Shown: one piece after another, positions 1 to 7,191 of the stretch
How the letters are laid out: each line of letters opens with the position of its first letter
How positions within the stretch are numbered: position 1 is the first letter of the stretch
NCBI GenBank assembly: GCA_002898135.1
Contig: BDTQ01000275.1
Span: forward strand, 1 to 10,375
Origin: a bacterium BMS3Bbin07
GTDB taxonomy: Bacteria; Nitrospirota; Thermodesulfovibrionia; Thermodesulfovibrionales; JdFR-85
Reading direction: 5' to 3'
Length of the DNA: 10,375 nucleotides
Notes under the pieces: model-generated
The model's input: only the letters and a program-made list of their open reading frames with translations
Databases searched by the model: none
Told to the model about the DNA's origin: nothing
Program-made: the position numbers and the translations under genes

Positions 1-1014
1 AAAAAGGTCAATGACCTCCTGTATTTAAAAGAGGAGTGCCCCCCGCCGGATATGGAACTGAGTCTGTCCAAAGACCAGGCGGAACTCGTTCAACACCTTT
101 CCATGAGTGACACCGACAGGAGGATTCTGTCTTATTTAGACGGCAAGCACTCAATAAAGGATATACTGTCACTCGCTCAAACCAGTGACATAGAGACACT
201 CAAGACCATATATGCCCTTTTGAATATTGGAGCCATTGAATTAACAGAAAGTCCGGTCCAGGCAGCAGAGGAGCTGGAGATAGATAACGAAATCATGGAA
301 AAGATTGAAGAAATGAACAACAACTATAAGACCCTCGGATATTATGGAATCCTGGGCATAAATGAGAGGGCATCTGAAGAGGAGATAAGGGAGGCATATT
401 ACAAGGTGGCAAAAGAGTTTCACCCGGACAGATATTTTTCCCTGCCCTCAGACGATATTAAGGAAAAAATAAACACAATCTTTTCATTCGCTACCGAGGC
501 ATACGAAACCCTTTCCAACGAGGCAAAGAAAAGGGAATACGACGGGTCTCTTTCCGTCAAATCAGAAAAACCTGCTTCAAAGGCTGAAATGGCTAAAGCC
601 AGGTTTAATCAGGGAAGGACATTACTGATGATGAGAAATTACTCCGATGCAGTAACCCTGTTCGCCCAGGCAGTCTATTTTGACAACTCCACCGCAAGTT
701 ATCACTACTATCACGGCCTTACACTCAGCAAACTGAACAGGTTCAAGGAAGCAGCAAAGGCTATTAATGAAGCCGTTAAACTTAATCCACTAAAAGCCGA
801 TTATGTCGCTGAACTCGGTCATGTTTTTCTGATGCTTGGTTTTAAGGCAAGGGCACAGAACTCCTTTAAAAAGGCTCTTGAACTCTCACCGTCAAATGAA
901 AGGGCACTTGAGGGACTACTAAAAACAGAAGACAACAAAAAATCTTTTTTTGGATCTTCAGAAAATATCCTGCTGAGAATTTCCAAAAAATATGGTCTTA
1001 AGAGAAAAAAGTAG
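1..1014 (+). CDS. J-domain and TPR protein, 5' end outside window
   Basis: The frame is open from base 1 to the TAG at 1012-1014. The first ATG (position 52) has no Shine-Dalgarno sequence, and the 17 codons before it read like protein (KKVNDLLYLKEE...), so the gene probably starts upstream. Numbering from that Met: residues 18-65 look like a small helical, winged-helix-type domain (RRILSYLDGKHSIKDIL). Residues 92-165 form a J domain with the diagnostic HPD at 124-126 and the usual YETLSNEAKKREYD end. Residues about 180-290 hold roughly three TPR repeats ending in ALELSP. A basic tail follows, with no membrane segment or signal seen. J domains stimulate Hsp70 (DnaK) ATPase and TPRs bind partner proteins, so a cytosolic co-chaperone or scaffold role is inferred. 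It lacks the Gly/Phe and zinc regions of DnaJ. The gene converges on the ribosomal cluster and is probably unrelated to it functionally. Confidence 0.85.
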   Translation, partial: KKVNDLLYLKEECPPPDMELSLSKDQAELVQHLSMSDTDRRILSYLDGKHSIKDILSLAQTSDIETLKTIYALLNIGAIELTESPVQAAEELEIDNEIMEKIEEMNNNYKTLGYYGILGINERASEEEIREAYYKVAKEFHPDRYFSLPSDDIKEKINTIFSFATEAYETLSNEAKKREYDGSLSVKSEKPASKAEMAKARFNQGRTLLMMRNYSDAVTLFAQAVYFDNSTASYHYYHGLTLSKLNRFKEAAKAINEAVKLNPLKADYVAELGHVFLMLGFKARAQNSFKKALELSPSNERALEGLLKTEDNKKSFFGSSENILLRISKKYGLKRKK

Positions 1015-1140
1015 GACAAAATACTATTAACCCACAAAATTAACAGGTACTTCTGAATCCTATATTTCCTTTTCCACCTTCTCTTTACTCTCTTCAGAAG
1101 GGCTGGGAGGAGGAGAACACGTCTCCCTGGTGTCCGGTGC

Positions 1141-1236
1141 TCATGTAGACAATCCGGTCTTTGGCAGGATGAGGATGGTCTGAAGCAGAATCCATAATGC
1201 ATAAATAATTCCAAGGGTTAAAAGCAGATCACTCAT
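1141..1236 (-). CDS. Putative 31-residue single-span membrane peptide
   Basis: The ATG at 1236-1234 overlaps the rplQ TGA (1235-1233) in an ATGA arrangement, so translation could restart as rplQ ends. There is no strong Shine-Dalgarno, only AAGAAG. The peptide begins MSDLLLTLGIIYALW. Residues 4-24 are almost purely hydrophobic with one Trp and one Gln, followed by PKTGLST, giving one predicted membrane helix. It ends at a TGA (1141-1143). The same frame stays open for another 26 codons after this TGA, to a TAG at 1060-1062, and encodes a Pro/Ser/Glu/Lys-rich tail (APDTRETC, PPPSPSEESKEKVEKEI). The real product could therefore be 31 residues, or about 58 if the TGA is read through, is a sequencing error or is a nonsense mutation. 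I do not recognise the family. The ORF is short and chance cannot be excluded. Confidence 0.42.
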   Translation of the reverse strand: MSDLLLTLGIIYALWILLQTILILPKTGLST

Positions 1237-1640
1237 GACTTCTTGTCTTCTTTTGTGGTCTTTTGTTCTGCTGCCTGTCTCTCTTCATAATCTACAAATT
1301 CAAGCACTGCCAGCGGCGCCTGATCCTTAAGCCTCGTTCTTGTCTTGACAACTCTCAGATAGCCGCCGTTTCTTTTACTGAACCTCGGGGCTATCTCACT
1401 GAACAACTTTGCAATCGCAGCCCTGTTGGGCACATATGACAGTGCCCTTCTCTTTGAATGGAGGTCTCCCTTCTTACCGAGAGTGACCACCTTTTCCGCC
1501 AGCGACTTTATTGCCTTGGCCTTGGTTACAGTGGTCTCTATACGTTCATGCATGAAGAGATTGACCATCAGGTTTCTGAAGAGTGCCTTTCTCTGAAGTG
1601 TATTTCTGCCGAAATTTTTCTTATGAACTCTGTGACGCAT
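1233..1640 (-). CDS. rplQ: 50S ribosomal protein L17 (bL17)
   Basis: The 135-residue product opens with the family signature [12 protein letters not shown] and contains the conserved ALFRNLMVNLF, ERIETTVTKAKAIK, and the RNGGYLRVVKTRTR segment near residues 90-105. bL17 binds 23S rRNA close to the peptide exit tunnel rim. The last 20 residues (EERQAAEQKTTKEDKKS) are a charged extension, so the protein is somewhat longer than the roughly 120-residue family average. The start ATG lies inside the 3' end of rpoA (20-nt overlap), preceded by GGGAGGTG about 8 nt upstream. The ribosome site is thus embedded in rpoA codons and the two genes should be translationally coupled. The stop codon overlaps the start of the small membrane ORF. 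Confidence 0.98.
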   Translation of the reverse strand: MRHRVHKKNFGRNTLQRKALFRNLMVNLFMHERIETTVTKAKAIKSLAEKVVTLGKKGDLHSKRRALSYVPNRAAIAKLFSEIAPRFSKRNGGYLRVVKTRTRLKDQAPLAVLEFVDYEERQAAEQKTTKEDKKS

Positions 1641-2664
1641 CTTTTACCGCACCTCCCTCTGTCTGATACTTTTCCAGAACTTCGGGATCAATCTTCATCC
1701 CAAAATTAAGACCCATAGTTCTGAGGATCTCCTTGATTTCATTAAGTGATTTTCTGCCGAAATTCTTTGTCTTGAGCATCTCCAGATCAGTCCTCTGCAC
1801 CAGGTCGGCTATGGTACTTATGTTGGCATTCTTGAGACAATTGTAAGACCGCACGGAGAGTTCAAGCTCATCCACGGGCCTCAGGAGGTTCCTGTTGAAG
1901 TCCGAACTGCCAACATCATACACATCACCTGCATCATGCGATATTTCCTCGGATGCCTCTTCCGACTCGTCAAAAATAAAGAGGTCGAGATGGTCAATAA
2001 GTATACTTGAAGCCCTGGTTAAGGCATTCTTTGGAGAGAGACTTCCGTCTGTCCAGACCTCAAGCACGAGCCTGTCATAATCCGTTGCCCTGCCGACCCT
2101 TGCCTTTTCAACCCGGAAATTCACTTTCCGTATAGGACTGTAAACACTATCAATAGCAATGATATCTACAGACTGCTCCTTCTCTTTATTCATCTCTGAA
2201 AGGACATAACCCTTTCCCTTGGATACATAGAGTTCCGCGTGAAACTCTGCATTCTTGTCAACTGTAGCAACAGGTAAATCAGTGGTGAGAACTTCAAGAT
2301 TTGCCTCACATTGAATATCGGCACCAGTAACATCCTTCGGCCCTGTAACGTCTATCCTTGCAACCTTCTTACCGTCACCATACTGCTTAAACCTGATCTT
2401 CTTGAGGTTGAGTATAACGTCAACCATGTCTTCCTTAACGCCTTTAATCGTGGAAAATTCATGCAATACACCCGGTATCCTCACCTGAGTAATCGCTGAA
2501 CCCTCAATAGAGGAAAGCAGCGCTCTCCGCAGTGAATTACCAAGGGTTGTACCATACCCACGCTCTAATGGTTCTGCTATAAGCTTACCGTATGTATTGG
2601 TAAGGGTTTCTTCGTCGAAGGCTATCTTCTCAGGAAACTGAAAGCCTCTTATCTTCAAGCTCAT
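1621..2664 (-). CDS. rpoA: DNA-directed RNA polymerase subunit alpha
   Basis: The 347-residue product is the alpha subunit that dimerises to seed RNA polymerase assembly. The N-terminal domain (about 1-232) has the conserved [24 protein letters not shown] stretch at 29-52, with the Arg pair 46-47 that corresponds to the region contacting beta, and [15 protein letters not shown] at 67-80. An acidic linker (about 233-258) joins the C-terminal domain (about 260-334), whose DNA- and activator-contacting helix is [13 protein letters not shown]; Arg272 matches E. coli Arg265. [12 protein letters not shown] at 300-311 is the second conserved motif. The protein ends with a short Gly/Ser-rich extension encoded over the rplQ ribosome site. 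ATG is preceded by GGGAGG at close spacing. The 102-nt gap upstream carries inverted repeats. Confidence 0.99.
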   Translation of the reverse strand: MSLKIRGFQFPEKIAFDEETLTNTYGKLIAEPLERGYGTTLGNSLRRALLSSIEGSAITQVRIPGVLHEFSTIKGVKEDMVDVILNLKKIRFKQYGDGKKVARIDVTGPKDVTGADIQCEANLEVLTTDLPVATVDKNAEFHAELYVSKGKGYVLSEMNKEKEQSVDIIAIDSVYSPIRKVNFRVEKARVGRATDYDRLVLEVWTDGSLSPKNALTRASSILIDHLDLFIFDESEEASEEISHDAGDVYDVGSSDFNRNLLRPVDELELSVRSYNCLKNANISTIADLVQRTDLEMLKTKNFGRKSLNEIKEILRTMGLNFGMKIDPEVLEKYQTEGGAVKDASQSS

Positions 2665-2685
2665 TGGGCCTCCCTTTTCATTATA

Positions 2686-2721
2686 CGTGATACGTTACAT
2701 GGAAACATAAACGTATTCTCG
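2686..2721 (-). repeat. Imperfect hairpin in the rpsD-rpoA gap
   Basis: ATACGTT (2690-2696) and AACGTAT (2710-2716) are perfect 7-nt inverted arms 13 nt apart. Pairing extends with an inner ATG/CAT and outer CG-rich bases, over roughly 2686-2721. Two tandem copies of CGTGTTTT abut it at 2720-2735. On the transcript the hairpin lies about 20 nt before the rpoA ribosome-binding site. There is no following U tract, so it is not an intrinsic terminator. It could be an RNA processing or stability element, or a mobile-repeat remnant; function unknown. Confidence 0.5.
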
Positions 2722-2766
2722 TGTTTTCGTGTTTTCAAATTAGCGTATTTATCTTATATATTGGTT

Positions 2767-3393
2767 TTATTTTGAATACAACTCTACAATCAGGTTTTCT
2801 TTGACATCAAGACCTATCGCTTCTCTCGACGGTATGCTGATCAGTTTACCCCTGAAATTCTCGGCATCCAGTTCAAGCCACTCAGGTAATCCCCTGTGTT
2901 CAACTTTTGAAAGACTCTCCTCAATCAAAGGAATACCCCGCCTTGACTCTTTTACTTCAATGACATCGCCTACTTTCACCCTGAATGAAGCAATATCGGT
3001 GACCCTGCCATTGACAAGAATATGCCTGTGATTGACAATCTGCCTCGCCTGCCGTCTGTTTGATGCAAAACCAAGACGGTAAACTATATTATCAAGTCTC
3101 AGTTCAAGAAACTGCAACAGTAGCTCTCCCGTAACACCTCTTTTCCTCTGGGCCTCATGGAAGTAGTTTCTGAACTGTCTTTCAAGCACCCCGTATATCC
3201 TCTTAACCTTCTGCTTTTCTCTCAACTGAAGTCCGTAATCGCTTATCTTCGTCCTTCTCGTGCCATGTTGTCCCGGCACATATTTTCTCCTCTCAAAAGC
3301 ACACTTATCAGCAAAACATCGATCTCCTTTAAGAAAGAGCTTGTCTCCCTCCCTTCTGCATAAGCGACATAATGAATCTGTATACCTTGCCAT
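2767..3393 (-). CDS. rpsD: 30S ribosomal protein S4 (uS4), zinc-binding form
   Basis: The 208-residue product binds 16S rRNA early in 30S assembly and helps form the mRNA entry site. The N-terminal domain has Cys9, Cys12, Cys26 and Cys31, the four-cysteine zinc site of the C+ type of S4. The motif YVPGQHG follows at 39-45, and the S4 RNA-binding domain covers about 97-160 (LELRLDNIVYRLGFA, ARQIVNHRHILVNG). Length matches the family (200-209). The ATG directly follows the rpsK stop with no spacer, and its Shine-Dalgarno sequence is the AGG AGG AGG run encoding the S11 C-terminal Arg residues. In E. coli S4 is also the autogenous repressor of the alpha operon; no clear S4 pseudoknot could be recognised by eye here. 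Confidence 0.99.
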   Translation of the reverse strand: MARYTDSLCRLCRREGDKLFLKGDRCFADKCAFERRKYVPGQHGTRRTKISDYGLQLREKQKVKRIYGVLERQFRNYFHEAQRKRGVTGELLLQFLELRLDNIVYRLGFASNRRQARQIVNHRHILVNGRVTDIASFRVKVGDVIEVKESRRGIPLIEESLSKVEHRGLPEWLELDAENFRGKLISIPSREAIGLDVKENLIVELYSK

Positions 3394-3780
3394 TTATACC
3401 CTCCTCCTCTTTGGAGGTCTGCACCCATTATGAGGAACCGGGGTAACGTCCTTTATGATATTAATCTCCAGTCCTGTTGCCTGTATCGCCCTGATGGCTG
3501 ATTCCCTTCCGGCACCCGGACCCTTTATATAAACATCGATCTGTCTCATTCCCATATCAATGGCCCTTCTTGTTGCATTCTCGGCCGCTATCTGAGCAGC
3601 ATAAGGAGTGCCCTTTCTTGATCCCTTAAACCCGATACTACCGGCTGTGGCCCATGAAACAACGTTACCGCCTTTATCTGTAATGGTAACAATCGTATTG
3701 TTAAAAGTTGTCTGGACATGGGCTACACCATAGGGTATATTTTTCTTTTCCTTCTTGGAGCCCTTTTTACCTTTTGCCAT
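3394..3780 (-). CDS. rpsK: 30S ribosomal protein S11 (uS11)
   Basis: The 128-residue product lies on the 30S platform, near the E site and the Shine-Dalgarno helix. Family motifs are clear: [18 protein letters not shown] at 18-35, [19 protein letters not shown] at 38-56, the [12 protein letters not shown] block, and the C-terminal [18 protein letters not shown] lysine-rich head ([13 protein letters not shown]) precedes the fold. Its ATG shares one base with the rpsM stop (TAATG). The ribosome site GGGAGG six bases upstream is made from rpsM codons for the terminal Gly-Gly-Lys, so coupling with rpsM is likely. Confidence 0.99.
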   Translation of the reverse strand: MAKGKKGSKKEKKNIPYGVAHVQTTFNNTIVTITDKGGNVVSWATAGSIGFKGSRKGTPYAAQIAAENATRRAIDMGMRQIDVYIKGPGAGRESAIRAIQATGLEINIIKDVTPVPHNGCRPPKRRRV

Positions 3781-4157
3781 TATTTACCTCCCTTCTTTTT
3801 TCCAACCACGGTCTTCTTGGGTCCCTTTCTTGTACGTGCATTTGTCTTTGTCCGCTGACCCCTTACCGGTAATCCCATCCTGTGTCTGATCCCACGGTAG
3901 CAACCAATGTCCATTAACCGCTTTATATTCATGGAAATCTCTTTCCTGAGTTCACCCTCAACTTTATAGTCTCGGTCTATAACAGAGCGGATCTTTACTA
4001 TCTCATCATCGCGGAGGGTTCTGACTCGTGTATCAGGGTTTATCCCGGCCTCTTCAAGTATCTTCCTGGATAGTGACCTCCCAATTCCCATTATCCTTGT
4101 CAACCCTATCTCAACTCTCTCGTTCTTGGGTAAGTCTACCCCAGCAATCCTTGCCAT
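3780..4157 (-). CDS. rpsM: 30S ribosomal protein S13 (uS13)
   Basis: The 125-residue product sits in the head of the 30S subunit and contacts L5 across the subunit bridge and the P-site tRNA through its basic tail. It starts [22 protein letters not shown], has [16 protein letters not shown], the helical middle, and the conserved block [18 protein letters not shown] followed by [13 protein letters not shown]. The length is normal. ATG follows GGAGG by four bases, and that GGAGG begins right after the rpmJ stop. In E. coli this gene heads the alpha operon; here it is third, after infA and rpmJ. Confidence 0.99.
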   Translation of the reverse strand: MARIAGVDLPKNERVEIGLTRIMGIGRSLSRKILEEAGINPDTRVRTLRDDEIVKIRSVIDRDYKVEGELRKEISMNIKRLMDIGCYRGIRHRMGLPVRGQRTKTNARTRKGPKKTVVGKKKGGK

Positions 4158-4166
4158 CTTACCTCC

Positions 4167-4280
4167 TTATCCCTGTCTCTGCTTGTGCTTAGGATTTTCA
4201 CAGATTATCCTGACAACACCTTTTCTCTTTATTATTTTACATTTAGCGCATATTGGTTTTACAGAAGCCCTGACTTTCAT
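4167..4280 (-). CDS. rpmJ: 50S ribosomal protein L36 (bL36), zinc-binding form
   Basis: This 37-residue gene reads [15 protein letters not shown] and ends in the family's [11 protein letters not shown]. The zinc ligands are Cys11, Cys14, Cys27 and His32 (C-x2-C-x12-C-x4-H), the C+ form of L36. It binds 23S rRNA near the L7/L12 stalk base. A GGAGG lies only four bases before the ATG; another ATG two bases further left in the transcript is out of frame. The stop TAA runs directly into the rpsM ribosome site. The 102-nt spacer from infA is occupied by a long inverted repeat. Confidence 0.97.
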   Translation of the reverse strand: MKVRASVKPICAKCKIIKRKGVVRIICENPKHKQRQG

Positions 4281-4298
4281 GCATCCTCCAAAAAATCA

Positions 4299-4380
4299 TT
4301 ACGAGGTACGGGTTACGTTTTGCGAACTTCACTTCTACTTTACTAAACTAACCCCGCAATCCGTAACCTGAAACTCGCAA
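4299..4380. repeat. Long imperfect inverted repeat between infA and rpmJ
   Basis: Two 32-nt arms, 4299-4330 and 4349-4380, are inverted copies of one another. By eye 22 of 32 positions match without gaps, including the shared blocks GGTTACG and TTGCG. The arms are separated by an 18-nt AT-rich centre. The pair fills almost the whole spacer. As RNA it could fold into a long imperfect stem between infA and rpmJ. Without a U tract it does not look like an intrinsic terminator. A MITE-like insertion or an RNA processing stem are both possible. Confidence 0.62.
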
Positions 4381-4382
4381 CT

Positions 4383-4601
4383 TTATTTATATCTGTATGT
4401 AATTCTTCCCTTTGTTAGGTCATAGGGTGACAGCTCCACCAGAACCTTGTCACCAGGCAATATCTTTATATAATGTATCCTCATCTTGCCCGAAATATAA
4501 GCAAGGATGGTCTGCCCATTATCAAGTTCTACCTTGAACGTGGCATTCGGAAGCGCTTCTACAACTGTCCCATGGACTTCTATGTTCTCTTCCTTTGGCA
4601 T
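4383..4601 (-). CDS. infA: Translation initiation factor IF-1
   Basis: The 72-residue product is the standard IF1 OB fold, matching the family from end to end: [22 protein letters not shown], then [20 protein letters not shown] and [18 protein letters not shown]1 occupies the 30S A site during initiation and works with IF2 and IF3. The start is fixed by homology. The ATG has no correctly placed Shine-Dalgarno: the nearest purine run, AAGGGGG, is about 16 bases away. Instead a near-consensus promoter ends only 10 bases before the ATG, so transcripts from it would have almost no leader. The gene lies 22 nt after the map stop. Confidence 0.99.
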   Translation of the reverse strand: MPKEENIEVHGTVVEALPNATFKVELDNGQTILAYISGKMRIHYIKILPGDKVLVELSPYDLTKGRITYRYK

Positions 4602-4611
4602 TTAAACTTAA

Positions 4612-4641
4612 ATTATACCCCCTTCAGGCCCATTTAGTCAA
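4612..4641 (-). promoter_or_regulatory. Strong sigma70-type promoter for infA and downstream genes
   Basis: On the minus strand TTGACT (4641-4636, 5/6 to the consensus -35) is followed by an 18-nt spacer and TATAAT (4617-4612, perfect -10). The -35 and most of the spacer lie within the 3' end of map. The usual start distance (6-9 nt after the -10) falls at about 4606-4603, zero to six bases before the infA ATG. It would allow infA-rpmJ-rpsM-rpsK-rpsD-rpoA-rplQ to be transcribed independently of the spc operon. Not experimentally shown. Confidence 0.7.
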
Positions 4642-5376
4642 TATTTTGGGATGATTTTTTGCTACAAGCACCGTATGTTCGAAATGTGCAGAAAGTTTAC
4701 CATCCGCTGTCTTCGTTGTCCAGCCGTCTTCCAGTATATTCACCTTATAGCTCCCCACATTAACCATTGGTTCAATGGCAAGGGTCATTCCTTCTCTCAA
4801 CACCGGCCCCTTGCCGGGAGGACCAAAATTTGGAATCTGGGGGTCTTCATGCAGAGACCTCCCGACACCATGACCCACAAAAGCCTTAACTACAGAATAT
4901 CCGTTGGATTCCACAAATCTCTGTATGGCATTTGATATATCCGAAACGCGGTTATTGGGGATCGCCTTCTCAATACCCAAATAAAGGGCCTGCTCGGTTA
5001 TCTTAAGCAACCTCTCGGTTTCCGCCGGGATTTGTCCGACAGGTACAGTGACTGCGGCATCACCGATGTATCCCTCGTAGATTACTCCAAGGTCAATACT
5101 AACGATATCACCCTCTCCGAGACTTACACTTACTGACGGTATCCCGTGAACGACCTCACTATTTACAGAGGTACAGATACTCGCTGGATATCCCCTGTAA
5201 CCCTTAAAGGCCGGCTCCCCCCCCCGACTCCTTATAACCTCTTCGGCTATCTGCTCAAGTTCCCTGGTTGTAATATTGGGGGCTATCACCCCTTTGATAG
5301 CTAAAATGGCTTCGGCAACAATCTCGGAGGCCTTCACCATCTTCTTTATCTCATCCCTTGATTTTATAATAATCAC
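4624..5376 (-). CDS. map: Methionine aminopeptidase, type I
   Basis: The 250-residue enzyme removes the initiator methionine from nascent proteins. All five dinuclear metal ligands are present: Asp95 (SIDLG), Asp106 (IGDAA), His169 (VGHGVGRSLHE), Glu202 (AIEPM) and Glu233 (FEHTV). The substrate-binding His78 of VVHGIP is also there. The protein has no N-terminal zinc extension, as in E. coli Map. The start is a GTG at 5376-5374: an in-frame TAA lies directly before it, and the next Met is residue 13, too late for the fold. Its Shine-Dalgarno is weak (CAGGG). It follows secY by 26 nt with no adk between, and its 3' end contains the infA promoter. Confidence 0.98.
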   Translation of the reverse strand: MIIIKSRDEIKKMVKASEIVAEAILAIKGVIAPNITTRELEQIAEEVIRSRGGEPAFKGYRGYPASICTSVNSEVVHGIPSVSVSLGEGDIVSIDLGVIYEGYIGDAAVTVPVGQIPAETERLLKITEQALYLGIEKAIPNNRVSDISNAIQRFVESNGYSVVKAFVGHGVGRSLHEDPQIPNFGPPGKGPVLREGMTLAIEPMVNVGSYKVNILEDGWTTKTADGKLSAHFEHTVLVAKNHPKILTKWA

Positions 5377-5402
5377 TTAATAATCTCGCCCTGCATACTG
5401 TA

Positions 5403-6710
5403 CTATCCCTTCCTGCCTCTCACCTTGCCTTTTCTGAGGAACCCTTCATACGAACGCGTTATCAGATGTGACTCTATCTGGGAGACTGTATCAAGGGCCA
5501 CGCCAACAACAATCAGGAGTGAGGTTCCCCCAAAATAAAAGGGAACGTTAAACTGTTTTATCAAAATTGTCGGCAAGACACATACAACGGAGAGATATAT
5601 TGCACCAATAAAGGTCAATCTTGACAAAACCCTGTATAGATATTCAGCTGTCTTCTGCCCTGGTCTGATGCCGGGAATAAACCCGCCATATTTCTTTAAG
5701 TTGTCGGCCACATCAACCGGATTGAAGACTATGGCAGTGTAAAAATAACTGAAAAATATAATCATACTAACAAATATAACCGTATAGGAGACAGTTCCCG
5801 GGGAAAGTTGTCTTGCAAATGACTGAACCCAGGGGATTGAAATAAATCCTGCAATTGTTGCCGGAAACATGATAATGGATGAGGCAAATATCGGAGGAAT
5901 AACACCGGCAGTGTTTACTTTCAGTGGAAGGTGCGTTGACTGTCCACCGTAGACCTTTCTACCCACAACCCTCTTTGCATACTGCACGGGAATCTTCCTC
6001 TGCCCCTTTTCTATGAAAATTATGGCCCCGACAACAAAAACCATCATGGACACCAGGATGATAAGGAATATTATGGAAAGCTCTCCCGCACTTACAAGCC
6101 TTACAGTACTTACTATGGCATTTGGCAACTGTGCCACGATACCGGCAAAGATTATCAGAGATATTCCGTTACCTATCCCACGCTCGGTTATCTGCTCACC
6201 AAGCCACATTATAAAAGCAGTGCCCGCAGTAAGCGTTATCATGGTCATCAACCTGAAGCTCCAGCCGGGATGCTGGATAAAGGCCCCCTGGGCCATACTC
6301 TCAAGCCCGACGGCTATACCAAAGGACTGAACAATACTGATAAGGACAGTACCGTATCTCGTATATTTTACTATCTTCTTTCTTCCCTCTTCCCCCTCCT
6401 TGGCAAGCTTGCCGATAGCGGGAATAACAACCGTAAGCAATTGAAGGATAATGGATGCGCTGATATAAGGCATGATACCAAGGGCAAATATAGTCACCCT
6501 TGAGAGCGCACCACCGGAGAAGATATCAAAGAAATCCATAAGCGCCCCACCCCTTTCGGTCAGAAACTTGCTCAGTTCCTCACCATTGATTCCAGGTGTG
6601 GGAATGTGAGCACCCATTCTGTATACTGCAAGCAGGACAAGGGTAAACAAAACCCTGTTTTTAAGTTCTTCAATCTTGAATATATTCTGAAAAGAAGAGA
6701 GTGCTCCCAA
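5403..6710 (-). CDS. secY: Protein translocase subunit SecY
   Basis: The 435-residue integral membrane protein forms the Sec channel with SecE and SecG. The sequence shows ten hydrophobic segments. The N terminus is [31 protein letters not shown]; the plug region is near 55-72 ([14 protein letters not shown]). The pore-facing ASIILQLL is at 85-92, and the cytosolic loops include [15 protein letters not shown] (233-247) and [13 protein letters not shown] (346-358), where Arg349 corresponds to the essential C5-loop arginine. The tail is basic. The start is a TTG that directly abuts the rplO stop; a GAGGTGA within the last rplO codons is well placed to serve it. The N terminus then matches the family, so TTG is preferred. 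Confidence 0.98.
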   Translation of the reverse strand: MGALSSFQNIFKIEELKNRVLFTLVLLAVYRMGAHIPTPGINGEELSKFLTERGGALMDFFDIFSGGALSRVTIFALGIMPYISASIILQLLTVVIPAIGKLAKEGEEGRKKIVKYTRYGTVLISIVQSFGIAVGLESMAQGAFIQHPGWSFRLMTMITLTAGTAFIMWLGEQITERGIGNGISLIIFAGIVAQLPNAIVSTVRLVSAGELSIIFLIILVSMMVFVVGAIIFIEKGQRKIPVQYAKRVVGRKVYGGQSTHLPLKVNTAGVIPPIFASSIIMFPATIAGFISIPWVQSFARQLSPGTVSYTVIFVSMIIFFSYFYTAIVFNPVDVADNLKKYGGFIPGIRPGQKTAEYLYRVLSRLTFIGAIYLSVVCVLPTILIKQFNVPFYFGGTSLLIVVGVALDTVSQIESHLITRSYEGFLRKGKVRGRKG

Positions 6711-7154
6711 CTATATCACCTCGGCCTTCCCGCCGGAAGCATTTATTTTCTGCGTGGCAGAAGCGCTGAAAGCATGCGCCCTGATATTCAACGGCCTGGA
6801 GAGTTCACCGTCTCCGAGGATCTTTAATCCATCTTTAATATCCTTCAGAATTCCTCTCTCAAGCAGCAACTCCGGGGTTATAGTATCGGCATCCTCTATA
6901 TTTGAAAGAACCTTGAGATTCGTTATGGCGAATTCCGTTCTGAACGGCTCATTACTGAAGCCACGTTTGGGAAGCCTCCGCTGCAAGGGCATCTGCCCTC
7001 CCTCAAACCCGGGCCCCTTCGTACCTCCAGAGCGGGCTTTTTGACCCTTGTGACCTTTGCACGAGGTCTTTCCGTGTCCTGAGCCTGGTCCCCTGCCGAC
7101 TCTCTTGGCCTTCTTTTTGCTCCCTTCATCAGGCTTTAATTCATCTATTTTCAT
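6711..7154 (-). CDS. rplO: 50S ribosomal protein L15 (uL15)
   Basis: The 147-residue product binds 23S rRNA late in 50S assembly. The glycine- and lysine-rich N terminus ([28 protein letters not shown], about 18-45) is the extended loop typical of the family. It is followed by [18 protein letters not shown] at 49-67 and the C-terminal globular domain ending in [19 protein letters not shown]. The ATG has a well-spaced GGAGG seven bases upstream. Its last codons, GAG GTG ATA, form the secY ribosome site, and its TAG is followed immediately by the secY TTG. Confidence 0.98.
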   Translation of the reverse strand: MKIDELKPDEGSKKKAKRVGRGPGSGHGKTSCKGHKGQKARSGGTKGPGFEGGQMPLQRRLPKRGFSNEPFRTEFAITNLKVLSNIEDADTITPELLLERGILKDIKDGLKILGDGELSRPLNIRAHAFSASATQKINASGGKAEVI

Positions 7155-7191
7155 TACAATACCTCCATTTTAAATCTACTGTCTTCAATCT

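Noticed and set aside
1005..1062. TAGGA/TCCTA pairing followed by a T6 run as a terminator for the ribosomal cluster
   Set aside because: The stem is five pairs around a 41-nt loop, too weak for an intrinsic terminator; no better hairpin was found in the convergent gap for either strand.
1141..1143. Alternative genetic code in which TGA is a sense codon
   Set aside because: rplQ and map both end at TGA at the expected family length, so TGA is a normal stop in this genome.
819..1214. 131-codon minus-strand ORF running from the small-ORF region into the J-domain gene
   Set aside because: Most of it is antisense to the clear TPR coding sequence, the product is low-complexity Ser/Leu/Arg, and it has no ribosome site.
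2680..2685. Minus-strand TATAAT as a promoter for rpoA
   Set aside because: No -35-like hexamer at 16-19 nt, and the predicted start would fall within the rpoA ribosome site.
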